From: Nemertoderma westbladi
Taxonomy: Eukaryota > Xenacoelomorpha > Nemertodermatida > Nemertodermatidae
Assembly (NCBI GenBank): GCA_032718475.1
Contig: JAUCBJ010006528.1
Coordinates: 62,001 to 126,000 of the forward strand
Length of the DNA: 64,000 nucleotides
Reading direction: 5' to 3'
Shown: positions 1 to 13,076 of the stretch, piece by piece
Layout: each line of letters starts with the position of its first letter
Position numbering within the stretch: position 1 is the first letter of the stretch
Program-made: the position numbers and the translations under genes
The notes under the pieces: generated by a model
Told to the model about the DNA's origin: nothing
Seen by the model: only the letters and a program-made list of their open reading frames with translations
Databases searched by the model: none

Positions 1-17
1 CGTGGGTATTCTTAGCC
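1..17 (-). repeat. single inverted copy of the 17-bp repeat found at 99-166
   Basis: The first 17 bases read, on the minus strand, as ggctaagaatacccacg. This matches the ctaagaatactcgc phase of the tandem 17-mer that starts at 99. The two lie in inverted orientation about 80 bp apart and could pair. No function is visible. Confidence 0.55.
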
Positions 18-98
18 TTCAAAACTATAACGTTTATTGTTTCGGTTCCCCAAATACGCTTCTGAAACCTGCTCCTAGACTATCCTGGTCCTTTACTA

Positions 99-166
99 AC
101 TCGCGGGCTAAGAATACTCGCGGGCTAAGAATACTCGCGGGCTAAGAATACTCGCGGGCTAACAAT
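99..166 (+). repeat. 17-bp tandem repeat, 4 copies
   Basis: Four head-to-tail copies of actcgcgggctaagaat begin at 99, 116, 133 and 150. The last copy ends in caat instead of gaat. It is a short tandem array in otherwise unique DNA. Confidence 0.95.
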
Positions 167-910
167 TCACCCAACCCTTCTATATTGAGCTCGTTTTGAC
201 GATATTATTATGTTCAGTTTATTGTCGTACACAGAGAGATAGAGAGAGAGAGAGAGAGAGACATCAGACAGTATAGAGCCAACTCAAATAAACTACAGAG
301 TCAACTCACATAAACATGGCATATTAAGAATACAGCAGGTTTACAGGAATTCCAGGACTTAAAATTCCTTCGTGGTTGTAGTTATGGCGCCACACATGAC
401 TTGAGATACAAACTCTTAATAAATTATTAATGGCTGGCTGTTATAAGGTTGAAGTTGGCCTATTTAGTGAAATAGTCTAACATCTCACTGTTTATCCGCT
501 CTAGAGGAGAAAGAAGCCATCAATAAAACGGAAAATATTTATGTAAACAGTCGGTGCCCGACTGATTATAGCCCGGGATTGCGACAAATTAATTAGTAGG
601 AGACAGAAAAAAAAACAGATCAGGGTTGTTCAATGTGATCGGTTATTGGATGGCATAAAGGCATAATTACTATTATGAACAGATAATTATTGATTTTAGT
701 CAAGAATGTCCAAACTAGATTTTTAGATAAATGGCCTTTGCTTTTCACGGGATTTTGCGTTAAATGAATGAAGTTGGATGTGTGCTGTGCACTGGTCTCT
801 TACTTTATGTATTAACGGGTTACAGAGGTCTATACAGTAGTTGCAAGGATAATGGCTCTTCGGTTTCGTATGATTCGGAAAGGGAAAGAAAAAATCAACG
901 CAACAAATTT
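167..910. other. no gene seen; contains a GA microsatellite
   Basis: AT-rich sequence with no open frame worth reporting. A (GA)n microsatellite occupies about 241-261. I see no splice-site-bounded exon or RNA gene here. Confidence 0.6.
241..261 (+). repeat. (GA)n microsatellite
   Basis: About ten uninterrupted GA dinucleotides, preceded by the interrupted stretch agagat. Confidence 0.95.
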
Positions 911-976
911 ATTTCCCACTGAGTTTATTTCCCACTGAGTTTATTTCCCACTGAGTTTATTTCCCACTGAGTTTAC
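911..976 (+). repeat. 16-bp tandem repeat, 4 copies
   Basis: Four copies of atttcccactgagttt in tandem; the cccact core falls at 915, 931, 947 and 963. The copies are identical, which suggests recent expansion or slippage. Confidence 0.95.
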
Positions 977-1635
977 TCTGCTAAGGGTAAAATTATCATT
1001 CGTCAAATAAATTTTCATTCACCAAAAATAACAAAATCATTAAAATTCTAATTTGATTTTCACTAAAAATAATTGTGTTTCAACTATTTATAATTTTGTA
1101 ACAACAAACTATAATTATATTTCACTAAAAATCAATTAAAATTCAATCACTTTCCGCTAAAGTTATTTTCTTTCAATTGTATTTTTTTTACTAAAAAATT
1201 ATCACTTTTCATTTCGCGTTGCAGCGCATAAGCGGCCCATATGAAGTGGGGCGACTTAAGTTTTAAATACTGTAGTAACGCGCCATTGGTCATTAGATCC
1301 TGCTTTGTTAGATAATAATTATAATTGTATTATATTATTATTAACAATGGATTTCTAGCAAAAAATAAACTGTTACTGTCTAGTAGTAGTAGTAATTTAA
1401 TAATAATATTAAATATATATGATTAATAAGTAGTAGTAGTAGTGAACGGTTTACTGGCCCGTTCAGCCTTTAATTTTCGCCAAAATCATATTTTGCACAC
1501 TACAGTATAGCGTAATAGTAATGTATTACGATCGCAACAAACAGCAATATTAATATACTCAGTATATTTTTGCACAAACTAAGTAAATATAAAAGTAAAT
1601 AACACTTACTAATATTATTATTTCTAATTTATTAA
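977..1635. other. AT-rich DNA with (TAG)n tracts, no gene seen
   Basis: Very AT-rich. It carries short tagtagtag runs near 1380-1393 and 1428-1442 and repeated ttcactaaaaat-like phrases between 1010 and 1190. No coding signal was seen. Confidence 0.55.
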
Positions 1636-2001
1636 TTAATTATTCGAAAAAACTTTTAATACTGCTTCAATAAATTTACATAGTAGTACCGGTGCACTGT
1701 ACGTTTCTTTAAACAAGTCTATCAAACTATTACATTTTAGTCCGTATTCTATTCGTATATCATCCGTCAGGTGACAAAATAATAGTACGTGAGGCTCGTC
1801 TTGTACTAGGTTTGTGTTACAGCAGCAGATACGTTGCTCAGGAGGGATGCGACTCCAACGACCAGTTTCAACCTTAAGTCTGTGGGACATTAGACGCAAT
1901 TTAGTGAAATGTTTTCTGTTGTGGTCGGGGATCAGCGGATTTAAACAGGAGTAAATGGGGTGTGGTTCTACATCGCAACCAGTTGATAAAATTGGATTCA
2001 T
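1636..2001 (-). mobile_element. C-terminal tail of a LINE reverse transcriptase (fragment)
   Basis: A 121-codon open frame shows the pattern seen after the RT domain in many invertebrate LINE ORF2 proteins. A basic segment (RLRLMSHRLKVETGRWSRIP, about residues 36-55) is followed by a Cys-rich RICCCN and a downstream HVLLFCHLTDDIR, like the zinc-knuckle-type tail (C...C...H...C) of these proteins. No RT core, endonuclease or poly-A tail is visible on either side, so it is an isolated fragment. The frame does not extend convincingly past 2001. Family assignment rests on motif recognition, and the clade is not determined. It could be a recent fragment or a remnant embedded in another repeat. Confidence 0.7.
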
Positions 2002-2798
2002 ACAAAATGTTTGGTGGACATAGCGTGTAATACTGTAATAATAATAGGCTCAGGAACTCGTACAAGAGGTCCAGTTATAATCTTAACATTAGATAAGAAC
2101 TCATTTATTCAATGTATAAATTCAATGGCAGCTTCACAGAATTAATAACGAGTAATTTATTTTATGGCTATATTGTTATTACCTGTATTCAGTACTGTAC
2201 AGGGTGGATGTTTATAGCGCTACCGGCTATTTACTTTGTTGTCGAGTTAGAAATAAACAACAGTGCAAGTGAATGTAATGTATTACAGTAGCTAGTGTAC
2301 AGTACCAACCGGCCTGGCGCCCACCCGCTAGGAAGCCAAACAACCAGACCCATAGCTATAAATAGTAGAGAATCTATGTGGGGTAATCCGTAACGTTAGG
2401 CCTCAGGGCGAAATGGGAAGTCTATAAATCTGACAGGGAGCGGTTCTGGCTATTTACCTGGTAATAAAGCATTATTAAAAGGTCAATGGACTGGAAATGT
2501 CGTAGAGTATGACTCAACTATTATTTTGGGTTGCAACTCGAGAGCCATTCCATTTCCTTACACGTTCGTGGGGCGTCGCGCAGCACGCGAACTTGAGCAA
2601 GTCGAAACAAGTTCGATTTGATCTGGAGTCAAAAGTTCAAGAGATATTTGCCGTAACTTTCAAAAATATTGGAACTTTTTCTCTAGTATGCCCATATAAA
2701 ATTTAGATGAAAATGCTAAAAATCTTTAAAAGTTATTTACGAATGAATTTCTCATTATAGACGGACGGATTTGCCCTATTTACTAATTATAATTGTGC
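2002..2798. other. no gene seen; probable repeat-derived DNA
   Basis: No convincing coding region. The 65-codon frame at 2509-2706 has no recognisable domain. Near 2559 the sequence cacgttcgtggggc resembles, inverted, gccccacgaacgtg near 27449. This suggests that part of the stretch belongs to the same dispersed repeat family as the 26.8-27.7 kb element. Confidence 0.45.
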
Positions 2799-2831
2799 GC
2801 TAAGGCTTGCCTTTACTGCGTGGCTCGCCAC
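2799..2831 (-). repeat. copy of a dispersed repeat terminus
   Basis: On the minus strand this reads gtggcgagccacg, a short spacer, then aagccttagc. It matches the ends seen at 26826-26859 and 27607-27639. It is therefore a third copy of that terminal motif, in inverted orientation, ending about 65 bp before the 38-bp array. Confidence 0.6.
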
Positions 2832-2897
2832 ATCACTAATATACATACTGTAGGTGCTCTCTTTCTCTTTTTGCTTCTTTGTCAGTAATTGGCTGTT

Positions 2898-5800
2898 GTG
2901 TAACTGGGTCAAATGATAAGGAATGTAGTTGTAACTGGGTCAAATGATAAGGAATGTAGTTGTACGGTGTAACTGGGTCAAATGATAAGGAATGTAGTTG
3001 TAACTGGGTCAAATGATAAGGAATGTAGTTGTACGGTGTAACTGGGTCAAATGATAAGGAATGTAGTTGTACGGTGTAACTGGGTCAAATGATAAGGAAT
3101 GTAGTTGTAACTGGGTCAAATGATAAGGAATGTAGTTGTACGGTGTAACTGGGTCAAATGATAAGGAATGTAGTTGTACGGTGTAACTGGGTCAAATGAT
3201 AAGGAATGTAGTTGTACGGTGTAACTGGGTCAAATGATAAGGAATGTAGTTGTACGGTGTAACTGGGTCAAATGATAAGGAATGTAGTTGTACGGTGTAA
3301 CTGGGTCAAATGATAAGGAATGTAGTTGTAACTGGGTCAAATGATAAGGAATGTAGTTGTACGGTGTAACTGGGTCAAATGATAAGGAATGTAGTTGTAC
3401 GGTGTAACTGGGTCAAATGATAAGGAATGTAGTTGTAACTGGGTCAAATGATAAGGAATGTAGTTGTACGGTGTAACTGGGTCAAATGATAAGGAATGTA
3501 GTTGTACGGTGTAACTGGGTCAAATGATAAGGAATGTAGTTGTACGGTGTAACTGGGTCAAATGATAAGGAATGTAGTTGTACGGTGTAACTGGGTCAAA
3601 TGATAAGGAATGTAGTTGTACGGTGTAACTGGGTCAAATGATAAGGAATGTAGTTGTACGGTGTAACTGGGTCAAATGATAAGGAATGTAGTTGTACGGT
3701 GTAACTGGGTCAAATGATAAGGAATGTAGTTGTACGGTGTAACTGGGTCAAATGATAAGGGATGTAGTTGTACGGTGTAACTGGGTCAAATGATAAGGAA
3801 TGTAGTTGTACGGTGTAACTGGGTCAAATGATAAGGAATGTAGTTGTACGGTGTAACTGGGTCAAATGATAAGGAATGTAGTTGTACGGTGTAACTGGGT
3901 CAAATGATAAGGAATGTAGTTGTACGGTGTAACTGGGTCAAATGATAAGGAATGTAGTTGTACGGTGTAACTGGGTCAAATGATAAGGAATGTAGTTGTA
4001 CGGTGTAACTGGGTCAAATGATAAGGAATGTAGTTGTACGGTGTAACTGGGTCAAATGATAAGGAATGTAGTTGTACGGTGTAACTGGGTCAAATGATAA
4101 GGAATGTAGTTGTACGGTGTAACTGGGTCAAATGATAAGGAATGTAGTTGTACGGTGTAACTGGGTCAAATGATAAGGAATGTAGTTGTACGGTGTAACT
4201 GGGTCAAATGATAAGGAATGTAGTTGTACGGTGTAACTGGGTCAAATGATAAGGAATGTAGTTGTACGGTGTAACTGGGTCAAATGATAAGGAATGTAGT
4301 TGTACGGTGTAACTGGGTCAAATGATAAGGAATGTAGTTGTACGGTGTAACTGGGTCAAATGATAAGGAATGTAGTTGTACGGTGTAACTGGGTCAAATG
4401 ATAAGGAATGTAGTTGTACGGTGTAACTGGGTCAAATGATAAGGAATGTAGTTGTACGGTGTAACTGGGTCAAATGATAAGGAATGTAGTTGTACGGTGT
4501 AACTGGGTCAAATGATAAGGAATGTAGTTGTACGGTGTAACTGGGTCAAATGATAAGGAATGTAGTTGTACGGTGTAACTGGGTCAAATGATAAGGAATG
4601 TAGTTGTACGGTGTAACTGGGTCAAATGATAAGGAATGTAGTTGTACGGTGTAACTGGGTCAAATGATAAGGAATGTAGTTGTACGGTGTAACTGGGTCA
4701 AATGATAAGGAATGTAGTTGTACGGTGTAACTGGGTCAAATGATAAGGAATGTAGTTGTACGGTGTAACTGGGTCAAATGATAAGGAATGTAGTTGTACG
4801 GTGTAACTGGGTCAAATGATAAGGAATGTAGTTGTACGGTGTAACTGGGTCAAATGATAAGGAATGTAGTTGTACGGTGTAACTGGGTCAAATGATAAGG
4901 AATGTAGTTGTACGGTGTAACTGGGTCAAATGATAAGGAATGTAGTTGTACGGTGTAACTGGGTCAAATGATAAGGAATGTAGTTGTACGGTGTAACTGG
5001 GTCAAATGATAAGGAATGTAGTTGTACGGTGTAACTGGGTCAAATGATAAGGAATGTAGTTGTACGGTGTAACTGGGTCAAATGATAAGGAATGTAGTTG
5101 TACGGTGTAACTGGGTCAAATGATAAGGAATGTAGTTGTACGGTGTAACTGGGTCAAATGATAAGGAATGTAGTTGTACGGTGTAACTGGGTCAAATGAT
5201 AAGGAATGTAGTTGTACGGTGTAACTGGGTCAAATGATAAGGAATGTAGTTGTACGGTGTAACTGGGTCAAATGATAAGGAATGTAGTTGTACGGTGTAA
5301 CTGGGTCAAATGATAAGGAATGTAGTTGTACGGTGTAACTGGGTCAAATGATAAGGAATGTAGTTGTACGGTGTAACTGGGTCAAATGATAAGGAATGTA
5401 GTTGTACGGTGTAACTGGGTCAAATGATAAGGAATGTAGTTGTACGGTGTAACTGGGTCAAATGATAAGGAATGTAGTTGTACGGTGTAACTGGGTCAAA
5501 TGATAAGGAATGTAGTTGTACGGTGTAACTGGGTCAAATGATAAGGAATGTAGTTGTACGGTGTAACTGGGTCAAATGATAAGGAATGTAGTTGTACGGT
5601 GTAACTGGGTCAAATGATAAGGAATGTAGTTGTACGGTGTAACTGGGTCAAATGATAAGGAATGTAGTTGTACGGTGTAACTGGGTCAAATGATAAGGAA
5701 TGTAGTTGTACGGTGTAACTGGGTCAAATGATAAGGAATGTAGTTGTACGGTGTAACTGGGTCAAATGATAAGGAATGTAGTTGTACGGTGTAACTGGGT

Positions 5801-8800
5801 CAAATGATAAGGAATGTAGTGCGTGTAACTGGGTCAAATGATAAGGAATGTAGTTGTACGGTGTAACTGGGTCAAATGATAAGGAATGTAGTTGTACGGT
5901 GTAACTGGGTCAAATGATAAGGAATGTAGTTGTACGGTGTAACTGGGTCAAATGATAAGGAATGTAGTTGTACGGTGTAACTGGGTCAAATGATAAGGAA
6001 TGTAGTTGTACGGTGTAACTGGGTCAAATGATAAGGAATGTAGTTGTACGGTGTAACTGGGTCAAATGATAAGGAATGTAGTTGTACGGTGTAACTGGGT
6101 CAAATGATAAGGAATGTAGTTGTACGGTGTAACTGGGTCAAATGATAAGGAATGTAGTTGTACGGTGTAACTGGGTCAAATGATAAGGAATGTAGTTGTA
6201 CGGTGTAACTGGGTCAAATGATAAGGAATGTAGTTGTACGGTGTAACTGGGTCAAATGATAAGGAATGTAGTTGTACGGTGTAACTGGGTCAAATGATAA
6301 GGAATGTAGTTGTACGGTGTAACTGGGTCAAATGATAAGGAATGTAGTTGTACGGTGTAACTGGGTCAAATGATAAGGAATGTAGTTGTACGGTGTAACT
6401 GGGTCAAATGATAAGGAATGTAGTTGTACGGTGTAACTGGGTCAAATGATAAGGAATGTAGTTGTACGGTGTAACTGGGTCAAATGATAAGGAATGTAGT
6501 TGTACGGTGTAACTGGGTCAAATGATAAGGAATGTAGTTGTACGGTGTAACTGGGTCAAATGATAAGGAATGTAGTTGTACGGTGTAACTGGGTCAAATG
6601 ATAAGGAATGTAGTTGTACGGTGTAACTGGGTCAAATGATAAGGAATGTAGTTGTACGGTGTAACTGGGTCAAATGATAAGGAATGTAGTTGTACGGTGT
6701 AACTGGGTCAAATGATAAGGAATGTAGTTGTACGGTGTAACTGGGTCAAATGATAAGGAATGTAGTTGTACGGTGTAACTGGGTCAAATGATAAGGAATG
6801 TAGTTGTACGGTGTAACTGGGTCAAATGATAAGGAATGTAGTTGTACGGTGTAACTGGGTCAAATGATAAGGAATGTAGTTGTACGGTGTAACTGGGTCA
6901 AATGATAAGGAATGTAGTTGTACGGTGTAACTGGGTCAAATGATAAGGAATGTAGTTGTACGGTGTAACTGGGTCAAATGATAAGGAATGTAGTTGTACG
7001 GTGTAACTGGGTCAAATGATAAGGAATGTAGTTGTACGGTGTAACTGGGTCAAATGATAAGGAATGTAGTTGTACGGTGTAACTGGGTCAAATGATAAGG
7101 AATGTAGTTGTACGGTGTAACTGGGTCAAATGATAAGGAATGTAGTTGTACGGTGTAACTGGGTCAAATGATAAGGAATGTAGTTGTACGGTGTAACTGG
7201 GTCAAATGATAAGGAATGTAGTTGTACGGTGTAACTGGGTCAAATGATAAGGAATGTAGTTGTACGGTGTAACTGGGTCAAATGATAAGGAATGTAGTTG
7301 TACGGTGTAACTGGGTCAAATGATAAGGAATGTAGTTGTACGGTGTAACTGGGTCAAATGATAAGGAATGTAGTTGTACGGTGTAACTGGGTCAAATGAT
7401 AAGGAATGTAGTTGTACGGTGTAACTGGGTCAAATGATAAGGAATGTAGTTGTACGGTGTAACTGGGTCAAATGATAAGGAATGTAGTTGTACGGTGTAA
7501 CTGGGTCAAATGATAAGGAATGTAGTTGTAACTGGGTCAAATTATAAGGGATGTAGTTGTAACTGGGTCAAATGATAAGGAATGTAGTTGTACGGTGTAA
7601 CTGGGTCAAATGATAAGGAATGTAGTTGTACGGTGTAACTGGGTCAAATGATAAGGAATGTAGTTGTACGGTGTAACTGGGTCAAATGATAAGGAATGTA
7701 GTTGTACGGTGTAACTGGGTCAAATGATAAGGAATGTAGTTGTACGGTGTAACTGGGTCAAATGATAAGGAATGTAGTTGTACGGTGTAACTGGGTCAAA
7801 TGATAAGGAATGTAGTTGTAACTGGGTCAAATTATAAGGGATGTAGTTGTAACTGGGTCAAATTATAAGGGATGTAGTTGTACGGTGTAACTGGGTCAAA
7901 TGATAAGGAATGTAGTTGTACGGTGTAACTGGGTCAAATGATAAGGAATGTAGTTGTACGGTGTAACTGGGTCAAATGATAAGGAATGTAGTTGTACGAT
8001 GTAACTGGGTCAAATGATAAGGAATGTAGTTGTAACTGGGTCAAATTATAAGGGATGTAGTTGTACGGTGTAACTGGGTCAAATGATAAGGAATGTAGTT
8101 GTACGGTGTAACTGGGTCAAATGATAAGGAATGTAGTTGTACGGTGTAACTGGGTCAAATGATAAGGAATGTAGTTGTACGATGTAACTGGGTCAAATGA
8201 TAAGGAATGTAGTTGTAACTGGGTCAAATTATAAGGGATGTAGTTGTACGGTGTAACTGGGTCAAATGATAAGGAATGTAGTTGTACGGTGTAACTGGGT
8301 CAAATGATAAGGAATGTAGTTGTACGGTGTAACTGGGTCAAATGATAAGGAATGTAGTTGTACGGTGTAACTGGGTCAAATGATAAGGTATGTAGTTGTA
8401 CGGTGTAACTGGGTCAAATGATAAGGAATGTAGTTGTACGGTGTAACTGGGTCAAATGATAAGGAATGTAGTTGTACGGTGTAACTGGGTCAAATGATAA
8501 GGAATGTAGTTGTACGGTGTAACTGGGTCAAATGATAAGGAATGTAGTAGTGTACGGTGTAACTGGGTCAAATGATAAGGAATGTAGTTGTACGGTGTAA
8601 CTGGGTCAAATGATAAGGAATGTAGTTGTACGATGTAACTGGGTCAAATGATAAGGAATGTAGTTGTAACTGGGTCAAATGATAAGGAATGTAGTTGTAC
8701 GGTGTAACTGGGTCAAATGATAAGGAATGTAGTTGTACGGTGTAACTGGGTCAAATGATAAGGAATGTAGTTGTACGGTGTAACTGGGTCAAATGATAAG

Positions 8801-11800
8801 GAATGTAGTTGTACGGTGTAACTGGGTCAAATGATAAGGAATGTAGTTGTACGATGTAACTGGGTCAAATGATAAGGAATGTAGTTGTAACTGGGTCAAA
8901 TGATAAGGAATGTAGTTGTACGGTGTAACTGGGTCAAATGATAAGGAATGTAGTTGTACGGTGTAACTGGGTCAAATGATAAGGAATGTAGTTGTACGGT
9001 GTAACTGGGTCAAATGATAAGGAATGTAGTTGTGCGGTGTAACTGGGTCAAATGATAAGGAATGTAGTTGTACGGTGTAACTGGGTCAAATGATAAGGAA
9101 TGTAGTTGTAACTGGGTCAAATGATAAGGAATGTAGTTGTACGGTGTAACTGGGTCAAATGATAAGGAATGTAGTTGTACGGTGTAACTGGGTCAAATGA
9201 TAAGGAATGTAGTTGTACGGTGTAACTGGGTCAAATGATAAGGAATGTAGTTGTGCGGTGTAACTGGGTCAAATGATAAGGAATGTAGTTGTACGGTGTA
9301 ACTGGGTCAAATGATAAGGAATGTAGTTGTACGATGTAACTGGGTCAAATGATAAGGAATGTAGTTGTGCGGTGTAACTGGGTCAAATGATAAGGAATGT
9401 AGTTGTACGATGTAACTGGGTCAAATGATAAGGAATGTAGTTGTACGGTGTAACTGGGTCAAATGATAAGGAATGTAGTTGTACGGTGTAACTGGGTCAA
9501 ATGATAAGGAATGTAGTTGTACGATGTAACTGGGTCAAATGATAAGGAATGTAGTTGTACGGTGTAACTGGGTCAAATGATAAGGAATGTAGTTGTACGG
9601 TGTAACTGGGTCAAATGATAAGGAATGTAGTTGTACGGTGTAACTGGGTCAAATGATAAGGAATGTAGTTGTACGGTGTAACTGGGTCAAATGATAAGGA
9701 ATGTAGTTGTACGGTGTAACTGGGTCAAATGATAAGGGATGTAGTTGTACGGTGTAACTGGGTCAAATGATAAGGAATGTAGTTGTACGGTGTAACTGGG
9801 TCAAATGATAAGGAATGTAGTTGTACGGTGTAACTGGGTCAAATGATAAGGAATGTAGTTGTAACTGGGTCAAATGATAAGGAATGTAGTTGTACGGTGT
9901 AACTGGGTCAAATGATAAGGAATGTAGTTGTACGGTGTAACTGGGTCAAATGATAAGGAATGTAGTTGTACGGTGTAACTGGGTCAAATGATAAGGAATG
10001 TAGTTGTACGGTGTAACTGGGTCAAATGATAAGGAATGTAGTTGTACGGTGTAACTGGGTCAAATGATAAGGAATGTAGTTGTACGGTGTAACTGGGTCA
10101 AATGATAAGGAATGTAGTTGTACGGTGTAACTGGGTCAAATGATAAGGAATGTAGTTGTACGGTGTAACTGGGTCAAATGATAAGGAATGTAGTTGTACG
10201 GTGTAACTGGGTCAAATGATAAGGAATGTAGTTGTAACTGGGTCAAATGATAAGGAATGTAGTTGTACGGTGTAACTGGGTCAAATGATAAGGAATGTAG
10301 TTGTACGGTGTAACTGGGTCAAATGATAAGGAATGTAGTTGTACGGTGTAACTGGGTCAAATGATAAGGAATGTAGTTGTACGGTGTAACTGGGTCAAAT
10401 GATAAGGAATGTAGTTGTACGGTGTAACTGGGTCAAATGATAAGGAATGTAGTTGTACGGTGTAACTGGGTCAAATGATAAGGAATGTAGTTGTACGGTG
10501 TAACTGGGTCAAATGATAAGGAATGTAGTTGTACGGTGTAACTGGGTCAAATGATAAGGAATGTAGTTGTACGGTGTAACTGGGTCAAATGATAAGGAAT
10601 GTAGTTGTACGGTGTAACTGGGTCAAATGATAAGGAATGTAGTTGTACGGTGTAACTGGGTCAAATGATAAGGAATGTAGTTGTACGGTGTAACTGGGTC
10701 AAATGATAAGGAATCTAGTTGTACGGTGTAACTGGGTCAAATGATAAGGGATGTAGTTGTACGGTGTAACTGGGTCAAATGATAAGGAATGTAGTTGTAC
10801 GGTGTAACTGGGTCAAATGATAAGGAATGTAGTTGTACGGTGTAACTGGGTCAAATGATAAGGAATGTAGTTGTACGGTGTAACTGGGTCAAATGATAAG
10901 GAATGTAGTTGTACGGTGTAACTGGGTCAAATGATAAGGGATGTAGTTGTACGGTGTAACTGGGTCAAATGATAAGGAATGTAGTTGTACGGTGTAACTG
11001 GGTCAAATGATAAGGAATGTAGTTGTACGGTGTAACTGGGTCAAATGATAAGGTATGTAGTTGTACGGTGTAACTGGGTCAAATGATAAGGAATGTAGTT
11101 GTACGGTGTAACTGGGTCAAATGATAAGGAATGTAGTTGTACGGTGTAACTGGGTCAAATGATAAGGAATGTAGTTGTACGGTGTAACTGGGTCAAATGA
11201 TAAGGAATGTAGTTGTACGGTGTAACTGGGTCAAATGATAAGGTATGTAGTTGTACGGTGTAACTGGGTCAAATGATAAGGAATGTAGTTGTGCGGTGTA
11301 ACTGTGTCAAATGATAAGGAATGTAGTTGTACGGTGTAACTGGGTCAAATGATAAGGAATGTAGTTGTACGGTGTAACTGGGTCAAATGATAAGGAATGT
11401 AGTTGTACGGTGTAACTGGGTCAAATGATAAGGAATGTAGTTGTACGGTGTAACTGTGTCAAATGATAAGGAATGTAGTTGTAACTGGGTCAAATGATAA
11501 GGAATGTAGTTGTAACTGGGTCAAATGATAAGGATTTGTAGTTGTACGGTGTAACTGTGTCAATTAATAAGGAATGTAGTTGTAACTGGGTCAAATGATA
11601 AGGAATGTAGTTGTACGGTGTAACTGGGTCAAATGATAAGGAATGTAGTTGTACGGTGTAACTGTGTCAAATGATAAGGAATGTAGTTGTACGGTGTAAC
11701 TGTGTCAAATGATAAGGAATGTAGTTGTAACTGGGTCAAATGATAAGGAATGTAGTTGTAACTGGGTCAAATGATAAGGAATGTAGTTGTACGGTGTAAC

Positions 11801-13076
11801 TGTGTCAATTAATAAGGAATGTAGTTGTAACTGGGTCAAATGATAAGGAATGTAGTTGTACGGTGTAACTGGGTCAAATGATAAGGAATGTAGTTGTACG
11901 GTGTAACTGTGTCAATTAATAAGGAATGTAGTTGTAACTGGGTCAAATGATAAGGAATGTAGTTGTACGGTGTAACTGGGTCAAATGATAAGGAATGTAG
12001 GTGTAACTGTGTCAAATGATAAGGAATGTAGTTGTACGGTGTAACTGGGTCAAATGCTAAGGAATGTAGTTGTAACTGGGTCAAATGATAAGGAATGTAG
12101 TTGTACGGTGTAACTGGGTCAAATGATAAGGAATGTAGTTGTACGGTGTAACTGGGTCAAATGATAAGGAATGTAGTTGTACAGTGTAACTGGGTCAAAT
12201 GATAAGGAATGTAGTTGTACGGTGTAACTGGGTCAAATGATAAGGAATGTAGTTGTACGGTGTAACTGGGTCAAATGATAAGGTATGTAGTTGTACGGTG
12301 TAACTGGGTCAAATGATAAGGAATGTAGTTGTACGGTGTAACTGGGTCAAATGATAAGGAATGTAGTTGTACGGTGTAACTGGGTCAAATGATAAGGAAT
12401 GTAGTTGTACGGTGTAACTGGGTCAAATGATAAGGAATGTAGTTGTACGGTGTAACTGGGTCAAATGATAAGGAATGTAGTTGTACGGTGTAACTGGGTC
12501 AAATGATAAGGAATGTAGTTGTACGGTGTAACTGGGTCAAATGATAAGGAATGTAGTTGTACGGTGTAACTGGGTCAAATTATAAGGAATTGTAGTTGTA
12601 CGGTGTAACTGGGTCAAATGATAAGGAATGTAGTTGTACGGTGTAACTGGGTCAAATGATAAGGAATGTAGTTGTACGGTGTAACTGGGTCAAATGATAA
12701 GGGATGTAGTTGTACGGTGTAACTGGGTCAAATGATAAGGAATGTAGTTGTAACTGGGTCAAATGATAAGGAATGTAGTTGTACGGTGTAACTGGGTCAA
12801 ATGATAAGGGATGTAGTTGTACGGTGTAACTGGGTCAAATGATAAGGAATGTAGTTGTAACTGGGTCAAATGATAAGGAATGTAGTTGTACGGTGTAACT
12901 GGGTCAAATGATAAGGAATGTAGTTGTACGGTGTAACTGGGTCAAATGATAAGGGATGTAGTTGTACGGTGTAACTGGGTCAAATGATAAGGAATGTAGT
13001 TGTAACTGGGTCAAATGATAAGGAATGTAGTTGTACGGTGTAACTGTGTCAAATGATAAGGAATGTAGTTGTACGG
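2898..13076 (+). repeat. 38-bp minisatellite (with 31-bp short form), about 10.2 kb
   Basis: Head-to-tail units start with gtgtaactgggtcaaatgat and end with gtagttgtacg; the period is exactly 38 bp over long stretches. A 31-bp form lacks seven bases (tacggtg) and is scattered through the array. By length there are about 270 units. The stretch from about 3450 to 7510 is almost perfectly uniform, with rare variants such as gggatg near 3760 and a shortened junction near 5820. The left edge and the part after 7530 mix 38- and 31-bp units and carry point variants: aattataaggg, tgtacgatg, tgtgcgg, actgtgtc and caattaataagg. The small open frame inside it (11836-12084, minus) exists only because 38+31 is a multiple of three. 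Confidence 0.98.

Noticed and set aside
11836-12084. 82-codon minus-strand frame with HSLxFDPVTPYNYIPYHLTQL repeats
   Set aside because: It exists only where 38- and 31-bp units alternate (69 bp, a multiple of three). It is a by-product of the minisatellite.
2898-13076. CRISPR-like array
   Set aside because: Units are contiguous with no unique spacers, and the context is eukaryotic, so this is a minisatellite.
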